Positions 7,724 through 16,384 of a DNA stretch of 64,000 bases are shown here, piece by piece. Made by a program: the position numbers and the translations under genes. Location of the stretch: assembly GCF_019599545.1 (NCBI RefSeq), contig NZ_JAIEZV010000003.1:558001-622000 (forward strand), given 5' to 3'. Within the stretch, counting starts at the first letter, position 1. Each line of letters begins with the position of its first letter. The notes under the pieces were generated by a model, which saw nothing but the letters and a program-made list of their open reading frames with translations, was not told the DNA's origin and did not search any database. This DNA comes from Halobacillus sp. Nhm2S1. GTDB lineage: Bacteria > Bacillota > Bacilli > Bacillales > Halobacillaceae.

Positions 7724-8317
7724 TTAGCTTTGAGTTTTCAACCACTCTTCAATTTGTTGAATGGCGTGGTGTCGGTGGCTGATTGCGTTCTTCTCTTCAG
7801 AGGAATGTTCTGCCATCGTGCGGGATGATCCTTCCGGTATAAAGACAGGATCATAACCGAAACCATTCGTGCCTTGAGGTTCCCCCGCAATCGTCCCTTC
7901 ACATGTCCCTCTTCTGACAAAAGTGTGTTCGCCTGGCCGAGCGACCGCTACGGCACACACAAACCGGGCTGAACGTTTTTCTTCAGGTACTTCATGTAGC
8001 TCTTTTAAAAGTTTTTCTGTATTCTTCCCGTCATCTTTCTCTATTCCTGCATAGCGGGCAGAATAAACCCCTGGTTCTCCGTTCAACGCGTCGACTTCTA
8101 ATCCTGAATCGTCAGCCACGACAGGGACCCCAAAATGCTCTGCCATCGCTTCCGCTTTAATGACCGCATTTTCTTCAAATGTTGATCCTGTTTCTTCTAT
8201 ATCTATGGAACGATCAATATCCAGCAAGGATTTCACAGAAATATTGTACTTTGAAAACATCTGACGGAACTCATCCACTTTACCCGGGTTCTTCGTCGCT
8301 ACTATCAGTTCCTTCAT
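7724..8317 (-). CDS. rdgB: XTP/dITP diphosphatase (house-cleaning NTPase)
   Basis: A 197-residue Ham1/RdgB family protein that hydrolyses dITP and XTP to the monophosphates, keeping deaminated purines out of DNA and RNA. Diagnostic motifs are the N-terminal ATKNPGK phosphate-binding loop, VVADDSGLEVDAL in the middle, GVYSARYAG, and NGFGYDPVFIPEG with SHRHHA near the end. The ATG follows the rph stop codon with no gap, so translation is coupled and the ribosome-binding site lies in the end of rph. Length is normal for the family (B. subtilis YsnA 198). Confidence 0.96.
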   Translation of the reverse strand: MKELIVATKNPGKVDEFRQMFSKYNISVKSLLDIDRSIDIEETGSTFEENAVIKAEAMAEHFGVPVVADDSGLEVDALNGEPGVYSARYAGIEKDDGKNTEKLLKELHEVPEEKRSARFVCAVAVARPGEHTFVRRGTCEGTIAGEPQGTNGFGYDPVFIPEGSSRTMAEHSSEEKNAISHRHHAIQQIEEWLKTQS

Positions 8318-9076
8318 TTACTTAGCTGCCTCCGCTTTTGTACGGATGACGTCTGACCATTCTCCGATGGCTTCTTCCTGGAGTTTGATTAGGTCTGCAA
8401 CGCCTTCCTCTGCAAGAGACAACATCTTATTCAGTTGCTGCATAGAGAATGTTGCTTCTTCTCCAGTCCCCTGCAACTCAACAAATTCACCTTTACCCGT
8501 CATAATGACGTTCATATCCACCTGTGCCTTACTGTCTTCTTCATAACAAAGATCAAGGATCTCGTTGCCGTCAGGTAATACACCTACAGAAATAGCTGTC
8601 AAGAAATCTGTAATCGGCAGTTCTTTGATCGCCTTTTTATCCACTAATTTACCTAGGGCAATAACCACGGCAACAAAGGCACCAGTAATGGAAGCTGTAC
8701 GTGTTCCTCCATCAGCCTGGATGACATCACAATCAACCCAGATGGTACGCTCGCCTATTTTATCTAAATCTACAACGGCACGGAGGGAACGGCCAATTAA
8801 ACGTTGGATTTCCATCGTACGGCCGGAAACTTTCCCTTTGGAAGACTCACGGATATTTCTTTGTTCAGTTGCACGAGGCAGCATTGCATATTCAGCTGTA
8901 ATCCAACCTTTTCCCTGTCCACGTAAAAAAGGAGGTACACGATCCTCTACGCTGGCATTACAAATTACTTTCGTATCTCCAAAGCTGATCAGTACGGACC
9001 CTTCTGGATGCTTCACATAATCCGTTTCGATTGTTACTTTTCTTAGTTCGTTGACTTCCCGATGATCATTTCTCAT
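8318..9076 (-). CDS. rph: Ribonuclease PH
   Basis: A 252-residue phosphate-dependent 3'-5' exoribonuclease that trims tRNA 3' ends, normally a hexamer. The RNase PH signatures are present: [29 protein letters not shown]-like segment (with RGRS-type Arg residues for phosphate), [19 protein letters not shown] and NVIMTG with [12 protein letters not shown]. The ATG at 9074-9076 is used because AAAGGAGG is eight bases upstream and the protein then aligns with B. subtilis Rph from its first residue (MRxDxRxxxELR). It is first of the rph-rdgB-ysnB unit. Confidence 0.96.
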   Translation of the reverse strand: MRNDHREVNELRKVTIETDYVKHPEGSVLISFGDTKVICNASVEDRVPPFLRGQGKGWITAEYAMLPRATEQRNIRESSKGKVSGRTMEIQRLIGRSLRAVVDLDKIGERTIWVDCDVIQADGGTRTASITGAFVAVVIALGKLVDKKAIKELPITDFLTAISVGVLPDGNEILDLCYEEDSKAQVDMNVIMTGKGEFVELQGTGEEATFSMQQLNKMLSLAEEGVADLIKLQEEAIGEWSDVIRTKAEAAK

Positions 9077-9165
9077 CAGTAACGACCTCCTTTTACCTAC
9101 ACCATTATCCTTGCCCATCTTAACACAAATTACATGCGTGAGGTAGTTAAAGCTCAAATGGAAAA

Positions 9166-9196
9166 GCGCTTCAAAAGCTTTTCACTTTTGAAGCGC
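9166..9196 (-). terminator. Terminator of gerM
   Basis: GCGCTTCAAAAG (9166-9177) and CTTTTGAAGCGC (9185-9196) are a perfect 12-base stem; on the minus strand it runs into TTTTCC. It stands between gerM and the rph unit. Confidence 0.8.
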
Positions 9197-9216
9197 ATCA
9201 TGATTATATTTTATCA

Positions 9217-10329
9217 CTACATGGCTTCTGCGCCATTAATATCCTGTCTTGAAACAGGCTCAGCCAGAGGCTCTCCCGCCTCATTGAACACTTGTTCTGT
9301 TCCATCGACATGAACCTCAACGGACTCAACGTCCGCTTGATCAGTAAGACTCATGACAAGGCTCGCTAACGCCGCATCAGATAAAGAGGGTTGCTCGTCC
9401 ACACTCGTCAGGATGTTCTCATTGAAGGACACCGTCAGAACCCCGTTTTCAAGCTTGGATTTGACCAATTGTGCCCCTTCATTGAATGGGTTCATCAGTG
9501 CACTCCCGAGTTCAGGGCCTTCGAGTAACGCCTGAACCATTGCGGTATATTCGTCACTTCCCTTTGCTACCCGAGTGGTTACAGGGACTTGATAAACTTG
9601 TTCTCCATTTTGAGCAGGGAAGTAAACCGTGACCGCTTCACTGTTTATAATATCAGTGTTGTTCCCTACACTATGGTTGATCCCGTCAGCCCGGGAGACC
9701 CCTTTTGAAATTGGAGTCCCATCGACAGGCATCACTTGCTGTTCGTGACCGTTGATCCAAAGCTTAATTCGTTTCACATTTTCGAACTGAGTCAGTGTAT
9801 AGGTCATAGCTTGTAAAATCTTCTCTTCATCTTCAGCCGCATAGTTTTTAAATTCTTCTGATACATCCACCACAAGCGTTCCATCCTCTTTGGCATTCAC
9901 TCCAAGAATCTCTGTTCCAGCAGGAAGAACCGCTTCAAAACCATTCGGCAGTAAATTCGTCACAGGTCCATCTTTCACCATATACTCAAGTGCCTGTGTA
10001 GCAACCTCTTCTGAGGCCGGCAATTCTAGTGTTTGTGGTGCAACCATGCCGTTCGCGTCCATTAAATACACCTCACGAGCGACTGTGGCTGAAGAAGCAT
10101 CACCTTCTGTTCCTTCTGCTCCTTCTCCATCTTCCCCTTCTGTATTTTCACCTTCTCCTTCAGGTTGAGGTTCATCACTACTCGGATCTGGCGTTGTTGT
10201 AACCGCCTCTTCAGGTGTATCCATTTTCTCTAATGATTGCTCTCCTTCAAAAAGGCAGCCTGAAAGTAACCCTGTACTCAACAGTAATAAAACCGCGAGT
10301 ATAAAGGGTTTGTAGCCGTAATTCTTCAT
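9217..10329 (-). CDS. gerM: GerM spore germination/sporulation lipoprotein
   Basis: A 370-residue lipoprotein with signal peptide and lipobox LLSGC (Cys at about 25). An acidic low-complexity linker rich in Glu, Gly and Pro (about 45-85) is followed by two GerMN domains (about 95-215 and 230-350), each with the V-x-x-V-x-F-x-x-N/D core ending in a YTLTQFENVKRI-type helix. GerM in B. subtilis helps hold the SpoIIQ-SpoIIIA channel in the engulfment septum. The ATG at 10327-10329 has AGGAGGG at correct spacing. The Glu/Gly linker is more acidic than in B. subtilis, which would suit a halophile. Confidence 0.92.
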   Translation of the reverse strand: MKNYGYKPFILAVLLLLSTGLLSGCLFEGEQSLEKMDTPEEAVTTTPDPSSDEPQPEGEGENTEGEDGEGAEGTEGDASSATVAREVYLMDANGMVAPQTLELPASEEVATQALEYMVKDGPVTNLLPNGFEAVLPAGTEILGVNAKEDGTLVVDVSEEFKNYAAEDEEKILQAMTYTLTQFENVKRIKLWINGHEQQVMPVDGTPISKGVSRADGINHSVGNNTDIINSEAVTVYFPAQNGEQVYQVPVTTRVAKGSDEYTAMVQALLEGPELGSALMNPFNEGAQLVKSKLENGVLTVSFNENILTSVDEQPSLSDAALASLVMSLTDQADVESVEVHVDGTEQVFNEAGEPLAEPVSRQDINGAEAM

Positions 10330-10464
10330 AGTTTTCCCTCCTGAGATAGATTGTACTACCATATATACGAGCCCCTTGAAGGATTAGACCAGAGAATTTT
10401 ATGTATGAGATTGAGATGTTTATTGAAAAAGTGTATACCGGCTTGCTGACTTATACTTTATATA

Positions 10465-10560
10465 CGTGCCTGACACTAGACACTATTATGACGGTGCCCG
10501 GCACCCTGGAGGCCCCTATACAGGGACAGGCATCAAAAAACTTCTTTGAGGTGCCAGGGT
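10465..10560. repeat. GTGCCTGNCAC-type short repeats
   Basis: Three variants of one short palindrome lie in the gap between racE and gerM: CGTGCCTGACACT (10465-10477), GGTGCCCGGCACC (10493-10505, perfectly self-complementary around the centre) and AGGTGCCAGGGT (10549-10560). Similar GGTGCC-GGCACC units are common in intergenic DNA of Bacillaceae, in the manner of REP elements. No transposase is nearby. Confidence 0.5.
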
Positions 10561-10594
10561 TTGTGATCAATACTTCACATGACTTTCAACAAAA

Positions 10595-10619
10595 AAGCTC
10601 TGCTTAGTAAGCAGAGCTT
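10595..10619 (-). terminator. Terminator overlapping the racE stop codon
   Basis: AAGCTCTGCTTA (10595-10606) pairs with TAAGCAGAGCTT (10608-10619); on the minus strand it is followed by a T run. The racE stop codon lies inside the stem. Confidence 0.85.
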
Positions 10620-11425
10620 GGCACATGTTCAATTTGCACAGATTTAAGGATTTGAACGGGTTCTTCAAACCAACTGTTTGCTACTAAACGGAACTTTTCA
10701 ATATTACCCGTTGTATAAAATTCATGAACAGGAGACTCGTTCCCTTTCTCTAAAAGCTTATGGTATGCAAGGATCAGGCTGGCTTCCCTTGCTGTCTCAT
10801 CTCCTGAACTAATCACTTGTATATGATCTCCCATCTCTTTTTGCACGAGGTCCTTAATCAAAGGATAATGGGTACAACCTAAAATAAGGGTGTCGATATG
10901 ATTCATCTCTTTCAGAGGATGTAGCGTATTGGAAACGATCCCTTCTGCTTTCGGACCAGAGAGAATTCCATCTTCTACCATCGGCACAAAAGGAGGGCAT
11001 GCAAGACCATTGACTCGTATGTTTTGGTCAATGGCAACAAGTGCATTTGGATACGCTTTGCTTTCGATTGTTCCTTCCGTACCGATTACACCAATTCGTT
11101 TATTACGACTGAATTTAATGGCTGCACGGGCTCCCGGTTCAATGACGCCAATTACAGGGATATCCAGCGTTTCCTGAAGTTCTGTTAGCGTAAAAGCCGT
11201 GGCTGTATTACAGGCGATTACCAACATCTTTATTTTTTTCTCTAATAAGAAATTGACCATTTGCCAAGTGAAAGCCCGGACTTCCTCCTCAGAACGAGGA
11301 CCATATGGACATCTTTTTGTGTCACCTAGATAAAGAAAAGTCTCTTTAGGTAATTGACGCATCAATTCTCTTGCTACCGTTAAACCACCCACGCCTGAGT
11401 CTATAACTCCTATCGGTTGTTTCAC
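10604..11425 (-). CDS. racE: Glutamate racemase
   Basis: A 273-residue cofactor-independent racemase making D-glutamate for peptidoglycan. The two catalytic cysteines lie in VIACNTATA (about residue 72) and LGCTHYPL (about 183); the opening IDSGVGGLT binds substrate, and GDTKRCPYG and TEGTI are further family motifs. The start is preceded by AAGAGGG. The order gerM-racE-ysmB is as in B. subtilis. Confidence 0.96.
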   Translation of the reverse strand: MKQPIGVIDSGVGGLTVARELMRQLPKETFLYLGDTKRCPYGPRSEEEVRAFTWQMVNFLLEKKIKMLVIACNTATAFTLTELQETLDIPVIGVIEPGARAAIKFSRNKRIGVIGTEGTIESKAYPNALVAIDQNIRVNGLACPPFVPMVEDGILSGPKAEGIVSNTLHPLKEMNHIDTLILGCTHYPLIKDLVQKEMGDHIQVISSGDETAREASLILAYHKLLEKGNESPVHEFYTTGNIEKFRLVANSWFEEPVQILKSVQIEHVPSSAY

Positions 11426-11446
11426 TTCGCATCCCTCTTTTATATC

Positions 11447-11908
11447 TTAGTTGTCTGCTTCTTTGTCTGTCTCTTTCATGCTTTCATGGAGAACGTGGAG
11501 TAAGCGGTTGAGTGTTTCTACATCCTCTTCCGGTACGTCCTTCAAAACTTCTTCGAGGTAATTCTGGCGTTTCTCAATCACCTCATGGATGATTTTCTCT
11601 CCTTTTTCCAATACATGAATACGGACAACACGGCGGTCTTTAGGATCACGAACTCTCTCTACAAGCTCATTCTTTTCCATACGGTCCACAAGGTCTGTTG
11701 TCGTGCTGCAAGCAAGGTGAATATAATTGGAGAGCTCTCCAATTGTCATGTCTCCCTTTTCTAAAAGCCACTGGAGAGCAACGAATTGTGGAGCTGTAAT
11801 TGGATAATGGTTTAAGATAACTCGTCCTCTTTGTTTAATAATTCCGGCTATGTATCTCAACTCTTTTTCTACATCAGCCATCATGGACGTCTGTTGTGAT
11901 TTTGTCAC
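11447..11908 (-). CDS. ysmB: MarR-family transcriptional regulator (YsmB)
   Basis: A 153-residue winged-helix regulator: helix-turn-helix about residues 55-80 (MTIGELSNYIHLACSTTTDL), the wing DPKDRRVVRIHVLEKG at about 95-110, and flanking dimer helices. The start is probably GTG 11908, because GAGGA lies nine bases before it but directly touches the GTG three codons upstream. Its position between racE and gerE matches B. subtilis ysmB, whose targets are not known. Confidence 0.88.
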   Translation of the reverse strand: MTKSQQTSMMADVEKELRYIAGIIKQRGRVILNHYPITAPQFVALQWLLEKGDMTIGELSNYIHLACSTTTDLVDRMEKNELVERVRDPKDRRVVRIHVLEKGEKIIHEVIEKRQNYLEEVLKDVPEEDVETLNRLLHVLHESMKETDKEADN

Positions 11909-12000
11909 ATTCAGCACTCCTCACGAAAATACTTTATAAATTCCATTCTCATGGTTTGAGCACAAAAATTCAAGGTCTAACTTCTCTTTATAAGAAAAAC

Positions 12001-12043
12001 CCTTTCAGGTATGGCTGCGTTTTACGCGACCCTACCTGAAAGG
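12001..12043 (-). terminator. Terminator of gerE
   Basis: CCTTTCAGGTA (12001-12011) pairs with TACCTGAAAGG (12033-12043), with an inner GCG/CGC pairing; on the minus strand it ends in GGGTTTTTC. Confidence 0.85.
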
Positions 12044-12086
12044 ACCCTCTCCATCTCAAAAGCAATGGTTTGCTGTTCTATGGAGA

Positions 12087-12311
12087 TCACAATTCCAGTT
12101 CTCCCATACGCAGAAGTTCTACCACTGCCTGGGAGCGCCCTTTCACCCCTAGCTTTTGCATTGCGTTCGAGATGTGATTCCGCACAGTTTTCTCTGAAAT
12201 GAAGAGCTCTTTTGCGATCTCACGTGTCGTCTTATCCTGTACTAGAAGCTCGAAAACTTCTCGCTCCCGCTTGGTAAGAATTTGTGTTGGCCGATAGCCG
12301 TCCTCCTTCAC
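12087..12311 (-). CDS. gerE: GerE, late mother-cell sporulation regulator
   Basis: A 74-residue LuxR-type DNA-binding protein, exactly the length of B. subtilis GerE and nearly identical from LTKREREVFELL to the C-terminal LLRMGELEL. The helix-turn-helix is at about 28-50 (TTREIAKELFISEKTVRNHI). GerE controls spore-coat and other sigma-K genes in the mother cell. The start is GTG 12311 with AAGGAGGGG five to six bases upstream; a longer reading through the upstream sequence has no support. A sigma-K-type promoter lies 58 bases upstream. Confidence 0.96.
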   Translation of the reverse strand: MKEDGYRPTQILTKREREVFELLVQDKTTREIAKELFISEKTVRNHISNAMQKLGVKGRSQAVVELLRMGELEL

Positions 12312-12368
12312 AAGCGTACCCCTCCTTGTTGTCCCTGAGCTTATATGAGGGGAATTATTTAGTCTCTG

Positions 12369-12396
12369 TATCGTATGAACAGGAGGGTCGCCCTGT
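12369..12396 (-). promoter_or_regulatory. Sigma-K promoter of gerE
   Basis: On the minus strand ACA (12394-12396), 16 bases, then CATACGATA (12369-12377), an exact match to the sigma-K -10 pattern CATANNNTA. The predicted start is about 12362, giving a 50-base leader. Confidence 0.75.
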
Positions 12397-12405
12397 GCTA
12401 CGCTT

Positions 12406-13056
12406 TCACGATTTAGACACAAGCCCGAGTTCTTGTGCTTTAAAGAGCGCCTCCGTACGCGATCTTACATTTAGTTTATTAAAAATCCCAGTCAAGGTGT
12501 ATTCCACACTTCGCTGCGACATGTGAAGGGTTTGTGCGATTTCTCTGTTGGTATAACCAGAGGCTACTTCCTGTAAAATGGACTGTTCTTTTTCATTTAA
12601 TGAAAATCCATTGCCTTCTTCTGCGTTTGAAGGAGTACTTACACTAGCCTCTGATCTTCGTAACTGTTTAAACAAATGGATAGGAATAACTACCTCATCT
12701 CTGCATGCACAACGAATCGCGGTTACCAGTTGCTCACTAGTTGCCGTCTTACTGACAAAACCATTAATATCTGCTTCCACTAACATATTAAAATGGGTGT
12801 TCAAATCAAACCCTGTATAAATAAGGAGCTTAAGATCAGGATAGGACTTACGAATTTTCTTCGCCAGCTCAATTCCGTTTATCCCCGGCATGTATAAATC
12901 CAATAAAACAATATCATAGTCTTTTTCTTTTAGAAGGGGTTCTACCTTTTGATTTTCATGGGTGACATCTACTTTCATGTCCCCTTCTTGCTCGAGCATC
13001 GACTTCGTACCTGCCCCTACAGCAGGATGATCATCGACGATTAACACATTCATCAT
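12406..13056 (-). CDS. comA: ComA-like response regulator
   Basis: A 216-residue NarL-type response regulator. The receiver domain (1-120) has DDH at 8-10, phospho-acceptor Asp in LLDLYMPG (about 54) and the K of VSKTA. The C-terminal LuxR helix-turn-helix (about 150-205) reads TNREIAQTLHMSQRSVEYTL and GIFNKLNVRSRTEAL, closely matching B. subtilis ComA, as does the opening DDHPAV and the segment around FKQLRR. GGAGG lies seven bases before the first ATG. It overlaps the end of comP by four bases, so the pair is co-translated. ComA drives quorum-controlled competence and surfactin genes in B. subtilis; targets here are unknown. Confidence 0.85.
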   Translation of the reverse strand: MMNVLIVDDHPAVGAGTKSMLEQEGDMKVDVTHENQKVEPLLKEKDYDIVLLDLYMPGINGIELAKKIRKSYPDLKLLIYTGFDLNTHFNMLVEADINGFVSKTATSEQLVTAIRCACRDEVVIPIHLFKQLRRSEASVSTPSNAEEGNGFSLNEKEQSILQEVASGYTNREIAQTLHMSQRSVEYTLTGIFNKLNVRSRTEALFKAQELGLVSKS

Positions 13057-15377
13057 ACTTGGACCTCCCTTTTTATTTCGATTGGGAAAGTAATCATCGT
13101 CTTAAACCCTTCGCCTGGTGCTGTCTCTATTTCCAGATGTCCATTCAGACCATTGACCCGTTGTTCAATACCTGATAACCCAATGTGTGAGAACAAATCA
13201 CGTTGAACCGAATAGTCCATGCCTCTGCCGTTATCGGAATACAAAAGCATCACTTGATTCCCCTGGCTGGATAATGAGAGTTTAACAATCTTTGCATCCG
13301 AGTGTTTCATGGCATTTGTCAAAAGCTCTTGAACAACTCGGAAAATAGCTAGTATCCGCTCTTGATCTAGTGCTGCGTCAAAACGTTCATCCGTAAAATA
13401 GACGGTAAAGTTTGAGCGGAGCTGATATTGATGAATCAAGTTTTTTAAAGATTGAACAAGTCCCATCTCCTCAATGAATGCCGGACGCAGCTCGTTACAT
13501 GTCTCGCGTATCAAATGAATACTATCAAGGAGAGACTCTTTATAAACCATCAATTCTGCATGTAAACTTGGAGTTAAATCATTTCTTTGCCTGATCAAAT
13601 CATCCATCTTTCTGTAAAGGTACAGTTGCTCTTGAAGCACCGTATCATGTAAATCAATGGAAAGCTGTTTTCGTTGATTTTCAGCGATCGTGAACAGTAA
13701 CCTGGAAAGCCAGGTCGGATACTTCTGAGTCTGGTCACTTCTCAATTTGCGAAGTTCTTTTAAAAGATCTTCAATCGTGTTCATATTTTGAATGGCAATA
13801 TTGGCATTATGGGAGATGGTTTGCAAATACGTCTTCTCATCCCGGTTCAAGTTTGTGTAATCTTTTTTGCCTTTACACCACATCATAGTCAGCTTTTCTA
13901 ATGAGTAGCCAACAATGACCCCAAACCCCTTCTCCGTTTCAATCACCGAACCAATATCATAATGGTGGTTGTTCAAATGCTCATCAAAATGGTCAATGAT
14001 GTCCCCTGGAATCTGATCATAGACACAGTACATATTTCGTTTATTATGCTTGGAATAAATGTAAATATCTCGAACATTCAGCACATTTTTCACTTCGTCA
14101 CGCATGACTTTCATCAAATCGACCGCGTTGGATTGGTCCTTCATGTCCTGCGCCATACGGTGCATGCTCTCCTGATAACCATAGCGAGCGGAAAATAAAT
14201 AACGCTGAAGTTTGAAATCGAGCACTTCTTTTGCTGATAGAAATATAACTAAAGAAGATTGAAACAATAGGAACATTTGAATGTAACTGACAACGTATAG
14301 ATCTTCTTCAACCAGCCAACCAATTGTAAACATCAGCGCTATACTTGGAAGGACCGAGAGGATCATATAATACCGTACACGTGTCATGACAAAATCAATA
14401 TCAATTAATCTTTCTCTCGTCACCAAATACAGGAAGGTGATTGGTAAAGCGATGAGGAACATAGCTCCAACTTCAAGAGAAATCACTTTCACCCCGAAAG
14501 CAAGTCCAGGGATTAAATAAAGGAAAATGTAAGGAAAGAAAGCAATCGTCATTCCTACAGCCATATATTTGAAAATAGGTCCTACCGCTGCACCTTTGTG
14601 AATATACAATCCTCGGTAAATGATATAAAAAGAAATAATATACAACACTAAAAGCAACTGGCCTGGAACAGGCTCAAAAAATGCTGGATAAGATTCAGTG
14701 AGAAGGAAGTAGCCTTCTAATAAAGATACAAGCCCTACAGTAAGGTATAACAAGTACACCATTTTCTTAGAAAACCAATAAATGTCCAACTCCTGAAAAT
14801 AATTATATAAGAAATGGATTAAAATGACAGGCGCAAACAAGAACAACCCAGTGTTCAAAAACAACCCGTACAAATCATCTCTTACAGCCCCGCTGTTACT
14901 TAAGTAACCAGTTGCAATAGCAAGAAAGAACAAAATTAACTGTCCCGCCGAATACCTTTTCGGCACCCGTTTATAGACCAAATAGGATATACCCAAAATG
15001 ACTAAAAAGTAAAGAGCAGGGAGGACAATATACAATAACCAATGAATGGGACTTGAATTTTCAATGTCATTGAAGAGAATTTCTTCTCCGTTGTGTTGTA
15101 TCGAAAAGGAGTTCGCTCCCTCTAGTTCATCAAACATTGAAACAGAACGATGTTCTTCTGGGGATGCGCCATTTATTGTAAGGACTTCCCCCCCGAGAGG
15201 AACTCCATGACGGTCTCCCCAACTTCCACTATGAACAGAGGTCACCACCCACTCTCCTTGTCTTTCGTTCACGTCGATTCCAAGGTATGGCTGTGTGACG
15301 GATAATACGATCATGTAACAGCCGGATAGGATAAAAAAAGACAGGACCAGCCACTGAGACCATTTGAAATTAAGCAT
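13053..15377 (-). CDS. comP: ComP-like membrane sensor histidine kinase
   Basis: A 774-residue sensor kinase. After a first membrane helix there is an extracytoplasmic PDZ-like segment (about 35-100, containing GDRHGVPLGGEVLTING), then about nine further membrane helices up to residue 390, a cytoplasmic linker, the HisKA_3 box LSIDLHDTVLQEQL (phospho-His in LHD) and the HATPase domain with ELLTNAMKHS and NGRGMD. PDZ plus multiple helices plus LHD box is the ComP layout. ATG 15377 is chosen because AAGGTGG is six bases upstream. In B. subtilis ComP senses the isoprenylated peptide ComX made by ComQ; neither comQ nor comX lies in the 228 bases before sdhB or elsewhere in the window, so the signal is unknown. 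Confidence 0.85.
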   Translation of the reverse strand: MLNFKWSQWLVLSFFILSGCYMIVLSVTQPYLGIDVNERQGEWVVTSVHSGSWGDRHGVPLGGEVLTINGASPEEHRSVSMFDELEGANSFSIQHNGEEILFNDIENSSPIHWLLYIVLPALYFLVILGISYLVYKRVPKRYSAGQLILFFLAIATGYLSNSGAVRDDLYGLFLNTGLFLFAPVILIHFLYNYFQELDIYWFSKKMVYLLYLTVGLVSLLEGYFLLTESYPAFFEPVPGQLLLVLYIISFYIIYRGLYIHKGAAVGPIFKYMAVGMTIAFFPYIFLYLIPGLAFGVKVISLEVGAMFLIALPITFLYLVTRERLIDIDFVMTRVRYYMILSVLPSIALMFTIGWLVEEDLYVVSYIQMFLLFQSSLVIFLSAKEVLDFKLQRYLFSARYGYQESMHRMAQDMKDQSNAVDLMKVMRDEVKNVLNVRDIYIYSKHNKRNMYCVYDQIPGDIIDHFDEHLNNHHYDIGSVIETEKGFGVIVGYSLEKLTMMWCKGKKDYTNLNRDEKTYLQTISHNANIAIQNMNTIEDLLKELRKLRSDQTQKYPTWLSRLLFTIAENQRKQLSIDLHDTVLQEQLYLYRKMDDLIRQRNDLTPSLHAELMVYKESLLDSIHLIRETCNELRPAFIEEMGLVQSLKNLIHQYQLRSNFTVYFTDERFDAALDQERILAIFRVVQELLTNAMKHSDAKIVKLSLSSQGNQVMLLYSDNGRGMDYSVQRDLFSHIGLSGIEQRVNGLNGHLEIETAPGEGFKTMITFPIEIKREVQV

Positions 15378-15484
15378 ATAAATCCACCTTCGAACATTAT
15401 TCAACCAAGTCTATTATACTACGGAACTTTCAGCCTACAACCCATAGTCTTTTCACGGTAACCGAACTGTTTCCCTGATCCCCA

Positions 15485-15521
15485 ACTCACTCAAACATCT
15501 CGAAACTGATTCTTCCAGAAT
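15485..15521. repeat. Remnant of the MITE-like terminal repeat
   Basis: ACTCACTCAAACATCTCGAA followed by ACTGATTCTTCCAGAAT is a degenerate copy of the right terminus found in the larger elements at 27141, 44294 and 60305. Confidence 0.4.
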
Positions 15522-15560
15522 AGGGACCTTTTGTGGAGGAGATAGATATATATGGTAGAA

Positions 15561-15595
15561 AAAAGAAGCCCCCATATAAAATGGAGACTTCTTTT
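15561..15595 (-). terminator. Terminator of sdhCAB
   Basis: On the minus strand AAAAGAAGTCTCCAT pairs, with one bulge, to ATGGGGGCTTCTTTT and runs into T residues, ten bases after the sdhB stop. Confidence 0.8.
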
Positions 15596-15605
15596 AATAG
15601 TAAGA

Positions 15606-16370
15606 TTATACGCGTTGATCGCTTCCGAAGAAGCTTTTGAAAGATTCAATAGCTGTGTCACGGTTAAGTGCAGCGATGGAAGTTGTTAATGGAATTCCTT
15701 TTGGACACGCTTGAACACAGTTTTGTGCGTTCCCGCAGCCCATAAGTCCTTCTTCATCCATGATTGTCTGTAAACGCTCGCTCTTATTCATTTCCCCTGT
15801 AGGGTGGGAGTTGAATAAACGAACTTGAGACAATGGAGCAGGTCCGATGAAGTCAGACTTACTATTGACGTTCGGGCAAGCTTCCAAGCATACTCCACAT
15901 GTCATACATTTGGATAGCTCATAAGCCCACTGACGCTTACTTTCTGGCATTTTGGGTCCTGGACCAAGATCGTAGGTTCCATCAATTGGAATCCAGGCTT
16001 TCACTTTCTTCAATGAATCGAACATCCGGCTTCGGTCAACAGCGAGATCACGGTTGACTGGGAATGTCGTCATAGGAGCCAAGCGGATCGGCTGTTCAAG
16101 TTGGTCAACAAGTGCTGTACAGGATTGACGCGGTGTTCCGTTGATCACCATAGAACACGCACCACATACCTCCTCCAAGCAACCCATATCCCAATAAACA
16201 GGAGTCGTCGGTTCCCCATCTGCATTGACAGGGTTACGGCGAATTTCCATAAGCGCAGAGATGACGTTCATATTTTCACGATAAGGAATCTCGAATTTCT
16301 CTTCATAAGATGGTTCATCAGGGTGGTCCTGACGAGTGATGATCATCGTGATCGTTTTATTTTCGCTCAT
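15606..16370 (-). CDS. sdhB: Succinate dehydrogenase iron-sulfur subunit
   Basis: A 254-residue subunit that passes electrons from SdhA to the membrane anchor. Cysteines for all three centres are present: [2Fe-2S] in GCLEEVCGACSM with the later SC, [4Fe-4S] in CMTCGVCLEACP, and [3Fe-4S] in CGNAQNCVQACPKGIP. The length matches B. subtilis SdhB (253). AAAGGAGG precedes the start and it lies 14 bases after sdhA. Confidence 0.97.
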   Translation of the reverse strand: MSENKTITMIITRQDHPDEPSYEEKFEIPYRENMNVISALMEIRRNPVNADGEPTTPVYWDMGCLEEVCGACSMVINGTPRQSCTALVDQLEQPIRLAPMTTFPVNRDLAVDRSRMFDSLKKVKAWIPIDGTYDLGPGPKMPESKRQWAYELSKCMTCGVCLEACPNVNSKSDFIGPAPLSQVRLFNSHPTGEMNKSERLQTIMDEEGLMGCGNAQNCVQACPKGIPLTTSIAALNRDTAIESFKSFFGSDQRV

Positions 16371-16384
16371 GATCGTTACCTCCT

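Noticed and set aside
8346-9020. Open frames opposite rph
   Set aside because: They have no ribosome-binding sites and a composition that mirrors the antisense of rph; the conserved enzyme on the minus strand explains them.
15378-15605. A hidden comX gene upstream of comP
   Set aside because: I read the gap on both strands and found only a repeat remnant and the sdhB terminator, with no frame carrying a ribosome site.
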